Made by a program: the position numbers and the translations under genes. Source: Zetaproteobacteria bacterium CG1_02_55_237 (GTDB lineage: Bacteria; Pseudomonadota; Zetaproteobacteria; Mariprofundales; Mariprofundaceae). From it: a DNA stretch of 43,199 bases. The notes beneath the pieces are model-generated. The model saw only the letters and a list, made by a program, of their open reading frames with translations. It ran no database searches and was not told the origin of the DNA. The stretch is taken from NCBI GenBank assembly GCA_001871195.1, contig MNXA01000011.1, positions 1 to 43,199 on the forward strand, given 5' to 3'. This document shows positions 36,436 to 43,199 of the stretch, piece by piece. Each line of letters opens with the position of its first letter. Position 1 is the stretch's first letter.

Positions 36436-37418
36436 TGGCGATGCATGCGACGCGCGAGGCCTTGCTGCATCGCTTGAGCTCCGGCGACAAAGAGCTGTCG
36501 GGTGAAGAGTTGGCCGGATCGCTGGGCATCAGCCGTACGGCCGTGTGGAAACATGTGCATGCCCTGCAGGCCGAAGGTCTCGATATCCGTGCTGAGCGTG
36601 GGCGTGGCTACCGGCTGTACGATGATGTGCTGGTTGCCTCCCTGCTTGCCGAACGTCTGGCCGGATTGCGTATCGGCAGTCGCTGTATGCTTATGCCCGA
36701 GGTGGATTCAACCAACAGTGAGCTGATGCGTTTGGCGACGGAAGAGGGCGGGTTCGCTCCCGATGGCACGGTGTTGCTGGCCGAAAGGCAAACGCGCGGC
36801 CGAGGGCGTCTGCAGCGCAACTGGTTGACTACGGCGCAGCATTCACTGGCCATGTCGGTGCTGTTGCGGCCGCCATTGGCTCCGACCGAGGTGGCACAGT
36901 TGCCGCTGCTTACGGCCGTTGCCGTACAGCAGGCACTGGCCGATCTTGGTCCACTGCGTATCAAATGGCCGAACGACATCCTGTGCGAAGGACGCAAGCT
37001 GGCCGGCATCCTGACCGAGATGCGAGCTGAACCGGGTGCTGTGCATGCCGTGGTGATTGGCATCGGCATCAATGTGCGCGCCCCCGAAGGTGGCTGGCCG
37101 GAAGCTTTGGGTAATATCGCCGGGGATTTGAGCAGCGTGGCCGGGCGTGAAGTTTGCCGTATGGATGTGGCGACGGCAGTGCTGCGTCGCCTAGATGCTC
37201 TGTATAATGAATACCTTGCGCATGGCTTCGAGCCCATACGTGAGGCGTGGTGGCAGGCGCATGCCGCCTGTGGTCAGTCTGTTCGCGTGCACAATGGCAC
37301 GACTTATATAGATGGAATTGCCGAGGCGCTGGACACGGATGGGGCACTGTTGCTGCGCACCTCCGGAGGGGTGCAGCGCATTATCGCGGGTGATCTGGAA
37401 TTGAGAGAGAAACAATGA
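36435..37418 (+). CDS. birA: Biotin-protein ligase / biotin repressor BirA
   Basis: A 327-residue protein with an N-terminal winged helix (LSGEELAGSLGISRTAVWKH) and a biotin-ligase core: GRGRLQRNW, KWPNDILCEGRKLAGIL and a C-terminal SH3-like domain. It attaches biotin to the acetyl-CoA carboxylase carrier protein, and with the DNA-binding domain may also repress biotin genes. ATG at 36435 overlaps the nadC TGA; a GTG at 36432 and an ATG at 36441 are also in frame. Its stop overlaps the coaX ATG by four bases. Confidence 0.95.
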   Translation: MAMHATREALLHRLSSGDKELSGEELAGSLGISRTAVWKHVHALQAEGLDIRAERGRGYRLYDDVLVASLLAERLAGLRIGSRCMLMPEVDSTNSELMRLATEEGGFAPDGTVLLAERQTRGRGRLQRNWLTTAQHSLAMSVLLRPPLAPTEVAQLPLLTAVAVQQALADLGPLRIKWPNDILCEGRKLAGILTEMRAEPGAVHAVVIGIGINVRAPEGGWPEALGNIAGDLSSVAGREVCRMDVATAVLRRLDALYNEYLAHGFEPIREAWWQAHAACGQSVRVHNGTTYIDGIAEALDTDGALLLRTSGGVQRIIAGDLELREKQ

Positions 37419-38209
37419 AGCGACTTCTGTTGGTGGATATTGGTAATACATGCATGGTCTTCGGGTTGTTTGATGATGAGCTCATGCTTGGTCGCTGGCA
37501 GCTGTCCAGTGAGCGCAGCCTGACTGCTGATGAGCTGGCCCTGAAGTTGCGTGGTCTGCTCGCCAGTCTGTCTGAGTCTGCAACGGACGCAAGTGGGTTC
37601 GGGGTTTGCGGCATTATGGCTGCCAGTGTGGTGCCGCATCTTGATCCGGTGCTTAGCGAGGCCTGTGAACAGGTATTCGGTATGCAGCCGCTGTATGTCG
37701 GCGCGCCCAATGTCAAAACCGGTATGGCCGTGGACTACAAGAATCCGCGCGAGGTTGGTGCGGATCGCATCGTCAATGCGGTAGCTGCGCGCGAGGCCTT
37801 CGGTGCGCCGGTTATCGTGCTTGATTGCGGCACGGCGACCACCTTCGATATCGTCTCACCTGAGGGTCATTATGCCGGCGGCCTGATTCTGCCAGGCATG
37901 GAGGTTTCGCTTGCCGCATTGGCCGGGCGCGCCGCCAAGCTGCCCGAGGTTTCCTTTGCGGCCAGTGATGAACTTATCGGACGCGACACAGCCGGCAGTA
38001 TGCAGGCGGGTAGCTATTGGGCTGCGGTGGATGGGCTTTCCGGTATTATCCGTCGGCTTAAGGCCATTCCTGAATATTCAGCGGCCCCGGTGGTGGCGAC
38101 CGGTGGTCTGGCAGGACGGATCGTGGGTGCCCTGCAGGATGTGGATGAGCACCGTCCGCTGCTTACCCTGCAGGGGCTGCTCTTGCTGGCCCGGCGTCAT
38201 TTTCGCTGA
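37415..38209 (+). CDS. coaX: Type III pantothenate kinase CoaX
   Basis: A 264-residue ASKHA-fold kinase, the first step of coenzyme A synthesis, insensitive to CoA feedback in known members. LLLVDIGNT (4-12) is the phosphate loop, GADRIVNAVAA (about 110-120) is the family motif and LDCGTATTFDIV follows. Gly-rich GGLILPG is the third block. The birA-coaX pair is common in proteobacteria. ATG at 37415 overlaps the birA stop. Confidence 0.95.
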   Translation: MKRLLLVDIGNTCMVFGLFDDELMLGRWQLSSERSLTADELALKLRGLLASLSESATDASGFGVCGIMAASVVPHLDPVLSEACEQVFGMQPLYVGAPNVKTGMAVDYKNPREVGADRIVNAVAAREAFGAPVIVLDCGTATTFDIVSPEGHYAGGLILPGMEVSLAALAGRAAKLPEVSFAASDELIGRDTAGSMQAGSYWAAVDGLSGIIRRLKAIPEYSAAPVVATGGLAGRIVGALQDVDEHRPLLTLQGLLLLARRHFR

Positions 38210-38245
38210 GGGTTCCGGTACGGGTCGGGATATGAGGTATCCTGA

Positions 38246-38887
38246 ATGTTGAGGCAGATGATCTCTGTGCTTGTGCTTGGCCTGTTGTTATGGGCGGGTT
38301 GGGAGGCTTGGCAACCGCCATCTGTTACCAATGCCTCACGTGCTGCCGTGCAAGCCCTGCCGGAGCGACCGGGCGATGCCTCCGAGTTATGGCGCGTGGT
38401 CACGCGCCGCATGATTGTATCGAAGTCGGCTGAGGCGATGGGTAAAAGCATGCTTGAACGTGGTCTGCCCGCCATGTCGCTGGAGCATCAGGAGGATGTG
38501 GAGCTGCATGCCTTTGATGATCCGCGAACATTTAAAGTGCGCGATGATGCAGTGCGCGCCCGTAATGAATGGAGAAAGGCCGGCTTCGATGCCGAACTGA
38601 TCAAGCCGGACGAGCGTTTCGGCGTGGCTCTTGGGCGTTTGTATCTTGAGGCCTATGCGCAGCAGATGCAGCGCCGTCTGGAAAAAGCAAATCGGCCCTA
38701 TACCTATGAACGACGTCAGCTGCATATTTCCACATGGCGCTTCACCTTTGCCCCGGCGCCCTATGCCGAGGCGAGGGAATTGTGGACCAGGGTGCAGGCG
38801 CTTGGTGTAGCCGATCCCGTGCTGATGCGCGAATCGCGTTTCCGCACCATGTTTGCTGACTTTCCGGTCGATGCGCCGGCTCCCTGA
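38246..38887 (+). CDS. Membrane-anchored SPOR-like protein, function unknown
   Basis: A 213-residue protein with an N-terminal hydrophobic segment (about 5-19) and a periplasmic-looking remainder. The block RFGVALGRLYLEAYAQQMQR, followed by about 20 residues and LHISTWRFTFA, has the spacing of a SPOR-type peptidoglycan-binding repeat. An earlier, more degraded half (DDAVRARNEWRKAGFDAELI) may be the start of the same fold. It follows coaX by 36 bases. SPOR domains bind denuded glycan at the septum; a link to cell division is inferred only. Confidence 0.6.
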   Translation: MLRQMISVLVLGLLLWAGWEAWQPPSVTNASRAAVQALPERPGDASELWRVVTRRMIVSKSAEAMGKSMLERGLPAMSLEHQEDVELHAFDDPRTFKVRDDAVRARNEWRKAGFDAELIKPDERFGVALGRLYLEAYAQQMQRRLEKANRPYTYERRQLHISTWRFTFAPAPYAEARELWTRVQALGVADPVLMRESRFRTMFADFPVDAPAP

Positions 38888-38966
38888 ATGTTTTTCGATT
38901 CTTCGTGGTGAAACCGGCAAAGAATTGATTTAGAGTAAGCAGGGAATATCAACAGGAGGGAATCAC

Positions 38967-39635
38967 ATGACCCAGGACGAAATGAAGCGCAAGGTTGCCG
39001 AGGCAGCACTTGAGTATGTGGTGGACGGCACCATTGTCGGTGTCGGCACGGGCTCCACAGCGAATATGTTTATCGATGCGCTGGCATCGAAGAAGGGTGT
39101 CATCAAGGGAACAGTGGCCAGCTCCGAGGCGACGGCCAAGCGATTGGCGGGGCATGGCATCCCGGTACTGGATCTGAATGATGCGCTGACGCAGGTCGCC
39201 TCGCTGTCGGTGTATGTTGATGGTGCCGATGAGTTCGATGGCGGCAAGAACCTGACCAAGGGCGGCGGCGGTGCGCTGACGCGCGAGAAGATTGTTGCTG
39301 CAGCCTCCGACAAGTTTATTTGTATTGTGGACGAAACCAAACGTGTGAAACACCTTGGTGCGTTCCCCTTGCCTATTGAAGTGATTCCGATGGCCAGAGA
39401 GCTGGTGGCCGGCGTGGCCCGCAAACTTGGCGGCAATCCGGTACTGCGTGAGGGATTCATCACCGACAACGGCAATCTTATTATTGATGTGCATGGGCTT
39501 GTTGTTACCGATGCGCGTGCCTTGGAAGATGAGCTGAACAGTGTGCCCGGCGTGGTGTGTAATGGCGTCTTCTCGCATCAGGGCGCGGATGTGGTGCTCA
39601 TGGGAACGCCAGGTGGTGTTGAGACTATCGTTTAA
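38967..39635 (+). CDS. rpiA: Ribose-5-phosphate isomerase A
   Basis: A 222-residue enzyme of the pentose phosphate pathway, of normal length. [15 protein letters not shown] is the phosphate loop, [20 protein letters not shown] holds the catalytic Asp/Glu/Lys cluster, and [13 protein letters not shown] follows. ATG at 38967 has GGAGGG upstream. A hairpin terminator follows, so it forms a single transcription end before the ribosomal operon. Confidence 0.96.
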   Translation: MTQDEMKRKVAEAALEYVVDGTIVGVGTGSTANMFIDALASKKGVIKGTVASSEATAKRLAGHGIPVLDLNDALTQVASLSVYVDGADEFDGGKNLTKGGGGALTREKIVAAASDKFICIVDETKRVKHLGAFPLPIEVIPMARELVAGVARKLGGNPVLREGFITDNGNLIIDVHGLVVTDARALEDELNSVPGVVCNGVFSHQGADVVLMGTPGGVETIV

Positions 39636-39656
39636 GTAACAGCCAGGCTGTGCTGC

Positions 39657-39686
39657 AACCGCCCGATACTCGGGCGGTTCTGTTTT
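39657..39686 (+). terminator. Terminator after rpiA
   Basis: AACCGCCCGA (39657-39666) pairs perfectly with TCGGGCGGTT (39670-39679) around a TAC loop, with a CTGTTTTG tail. It isolates rpiA from the rpsL promoter about 118 bases further on. Confidence 0.82.
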
Positions 39687-39803
39687 GACTTTCCTGAGCT
39701 TTTGCTTTTGATTGCATAACAGCTTCCCGTCATCAGGGAATGGGTTTTTTTGCCCCTTTTTACGGGCGTGACTGAGAGATATAAATTAAGGCGCAAACAG
39801 CGG

Positions 39804-39832
39804 TTGACATGATATGGCCGTCTCACTAATGT
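39804..39832 (+). promoter_or_regulatory. Promoter of the rpsL-rpsG-fusA-tuf operon
   Basis: TTGACA (39804-39809), 17 bases, TAATGT (39827-39832), then TCGCGACC. It shares CGGTTGACA and the -10 plus discriminator with the tRNA-Asn promoter. Transcription would start near 39839, giving a leader of about 58 bases with an AGAGG ribosome site before rpsL. Confidence 0.82.
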
Positions 39833-39896
39833 TCGCGACCCTTCGGCACCCCTGTTGTACGGGCGCGTCGGGATAGATAAAAAGAAGAGGTAACTG

Positions 39897-40268
39897 ATGC
39901 CAACAATCAATCAGTTGATCCGCAAAGGCCGTCAGGACAAGCGGAAAATCAACAAGGTTCCCGCGCTGGACGCATGTCCACAGCGCCGTGGTGTTTGCAC
40001 GCGTGTGTATACCACGACGCCAAAGAAGCCGAACTCGGCTTTGCGTAAAGTAGCTCGTGTGCGTCTGACCAATGGTCATGAAGTCACTGCGTATATTCCC
40101 GGTGAAGGCCACAAGCTGCAGGAGCATTCGGTTGTGTTGATTCGCGGCGGCCGTGTAAAGGATTTGCCCGGTGTTCGTTACCATATTCTGCGCGGTGTGC
40201 TGGATACGTCCGGCGTGGACGGTCGTAAACAGGCCCGTTCCAAGTACGGCGCAAAGCGTCCGAAGTAG
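39897..40268 (+). CDS. rpsL: 30S ribosomal protein S12
   Basis: A 123-residue protein of the decoding centre. [16 protein letters not shown] and the loop [13 protein letters not shown] are invariant. The lysines at the sites where streptomycin-resistance changes occur (PKKPNS and RVKDLPG) have their normal, sensitive identity. ATG at 39897 follows AGAGG. It is the first gene of the str-type operon, 11 bases before rpsG. Confidence 0.98.
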   Translation: MPTINQLIRKGRQDKRKINKVPALDACPQRRGVCTRVYTTTPKKPNSALRKVARVRLTNGHEVTAYIPGEGHKLQEHSVVLIRGGRVKDLPGVRYHILRGVLDTSGVDGRKQARSKYGAKRPK

Positions 40269-40279
40269 GAGTATAGCTA

Positions 40280-40750
40280 ATGCCTCGTAAAGGTGCTGCC
40301 CAGATTCGTCCCGTCACCCCGGACGCCAAGTATGGCGACCGCATGGTTTCGACCGTGGTTAACAAGGTGATGTGGGATGGTAAGAAGAATACGGCCGAGC
40401 AGATTGTGTATGGTGCGATGCAGTTCGCTGCCGACCGCCTGAAGATTGAGCCGCTCAGTGCTCTGCACAAGGCGCTGGAGGCTGTGAAGCCGCTGGTTGA
40501 AGTGAAGTCGCGTCGTGTTGGTGGCGCAACTTATCAGGTGCCGATGGAAGTGTCCGAGCGTCGCAAGGAGTCCCTGGCTGTTCGCTGGCTGGTGGAATAC
40601 TCCCGCAAGCGCTCCGAGCACACCATGCTGGAGAAGTTGGGTAACGAGATTGTGGATGCTGTGTCCGATCGTGGTGGCGCATTCAAGAAGCGCGATGAGA
40701 CCCATCGTATGGCGGAGGCCAATAAGGCATTTGCACACTACCGCTGGTAG
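40280..40750 (+). CDS. rpsG: 30S ribosomal protein S7
   Basis: A 156-residue head protein that starts assembly of the 30S head and contacts 16S r[22 protein letters not shown] and [18 protein letters not shown] are typical, and the length is usual. In E. coli S7 represses translation of its operon; no such target is obvious here. It follows rpsL by 11 bases with GGAG upstream. Confidence 0.98.
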   Translation: MPRKGAAQIRPVTPDAKYGDRMVSTVVNKVMWDGKKNTAEQIVYGAMQFAADRLKIEPLSALHKALEAVKPLVEVKSRRVGGATYQVPMEVSERRKESLAVRWLVEYSRKRSEHTMLEKLGNEIVDAVSDRGGAFKKRDETHRMAEANKAFAHYRW

Positions 40751-40814
40751 GTAGTCCTCGTTTAGTTTTTATTGTTTATTGTTCTTAACAGATGTGATGA
40801 AGGAGTAAGGGATC

Positions 40815-42893
<2,079 letters not shown>

Positions 42894-42919
42894 AGCGGGT
42901 AAGGGATAGGAGCTGAAAA

Positions 42920-43199
42920 ATGGCTAAAGCAAAATTTGAGCGGACGAAGCCGCACGTCAATATCGGAACGATTGGTCACGTTGACCATGGCAAGACGACA
43001 TTGACTGCAGCAATCACCAAGGTTCTGTCTGAGACCGGCGGAGCTGTGTTCAAGGACTACGGCGACATCGACGGAGCTCCGGAAGAGCGCGAGCGCGGTA
43101 TTACGATCGCCACGGCACACGTTGAGTATGAGACGGCAGCCCGTCACTACGCTCACGTTGATTGCCCGGGACATGCTGACTATGTGAAGAACATGATCA
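42920..43199 (+). CDS. tuf: Translation elongation factor Tu (partial, runs off window)
   Basis: The first 93 residues of EF-Tu. [14 protein letters not shown] is G1, [14 protein letters not shown] covers switch I, and [12 protein letters not shown] covers G3 and switch II. ATG at 42920 has AGGAG upstream. The window ends inside the gene. Proteobacteria often have a second tuf copy elsewhere. Confidence 0.97.
   Translation, partial: MAKAKFERTKPHVNIGTIGHVDHGKTTLTAAITKVLSETGGAVFKDYGDIDGAPEERERGITIATAHVEYETAARHYAHVDCPGHADYVKNMI

Overview
The window is a stretch of proteobacterial chromosome carrying mostly core genes, with one damaged accessory gene at the left edge. The ubiquinone genes (ubiE-ubiJ-ubiB), the F-type atpIBEFHAGDC operon followed by glmU-glmS, the type IV pilus genes pilB-pilC-pilD followed by coaE, and a split B12-dependent ribonucleotide reductase point to a Gram-negative, ubiquinone-using proteobacterium. 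Sampled core lines are roughly 55-60% GC. A Zetaproteobacterium (Mariprofundus-like) or a deep beta/gamma-related lineage fits best. That placement is inference from gene content and protein character, not from a database search.

Layout. 1-98: end of an IS3-family insertion sequence. 77-1159 (minus): an AT-richer gene with two Rossmann/TIR-like or deoxyribosyltransferase-like domains and a Walker A loop, cut by the IS exactly at the P-loop. 1175-4252 (minus): nrdJ operon in three pieces, large subunit, an 85-residue unknown protein, and a small C-terminal subunit. 4253-4584: divergent control region with a sigma70 promoter, an NrdR-type box between its -35 and -10, and DnaA-box-like sites. 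4585-7627: ubiE-ubiJ-ubiB. 7783-10559: metK, terminator, SAH riboswitch, ahcY, i.e. the S-adenosylmethionine cycle. 10567-10866: small secreted EF-hand protein. 10887-17962: atp operon with its own promoter and a terminator. 18079-22249: glmU, glmS, aroE. 22225-26564: pilB, pilC, pilD, coaE, closely packed. 26631-26785: tRNA-Asn with promoter and terminator. 26806-29076 (minus): membrane PAS/HD-GYP protein. 29347-33626: CPA2 antiporter, membrane SpoIIE-type phosphatase, fumC. 33703-38887: carA, an unknown membrane protein, nadC, birA, coaX, and a SPOR-like protein. 38967-39635: rpiA with terminator. 39804-43199: rpsL-rpsG-fusA-tuf (tuf runs off the window).

How the genes work together. Many neighbours overlap by 1-4 bases (ubiE/ubiJ, atpF/atpH, atpD/atpC, glmU/glmS, pilB/pilC, pilD/coaE, phosphatase/fumC, nadC/birA, birA/coaX), which suggests translational coupling in long operons. 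The most informative non-coding features are the SAH riboswitch of ahcY, an unassigned hairpin in the metK leader, and a shared promoter form, TTGACA-N17-TAANGTTCGC, found at nrdJ, tRNA-Asn and rpsL. These are three growth-linked units, so a common growth-rate or stringent control is a reasonable hypothesis.

The best candidate for an undescribed system is the truncated two-domain P-loop protein at the left edge. It looks like a piece of a defence-type ATPase, but only its N-terminal part is visible and nothing downstream of the IS can be read here.
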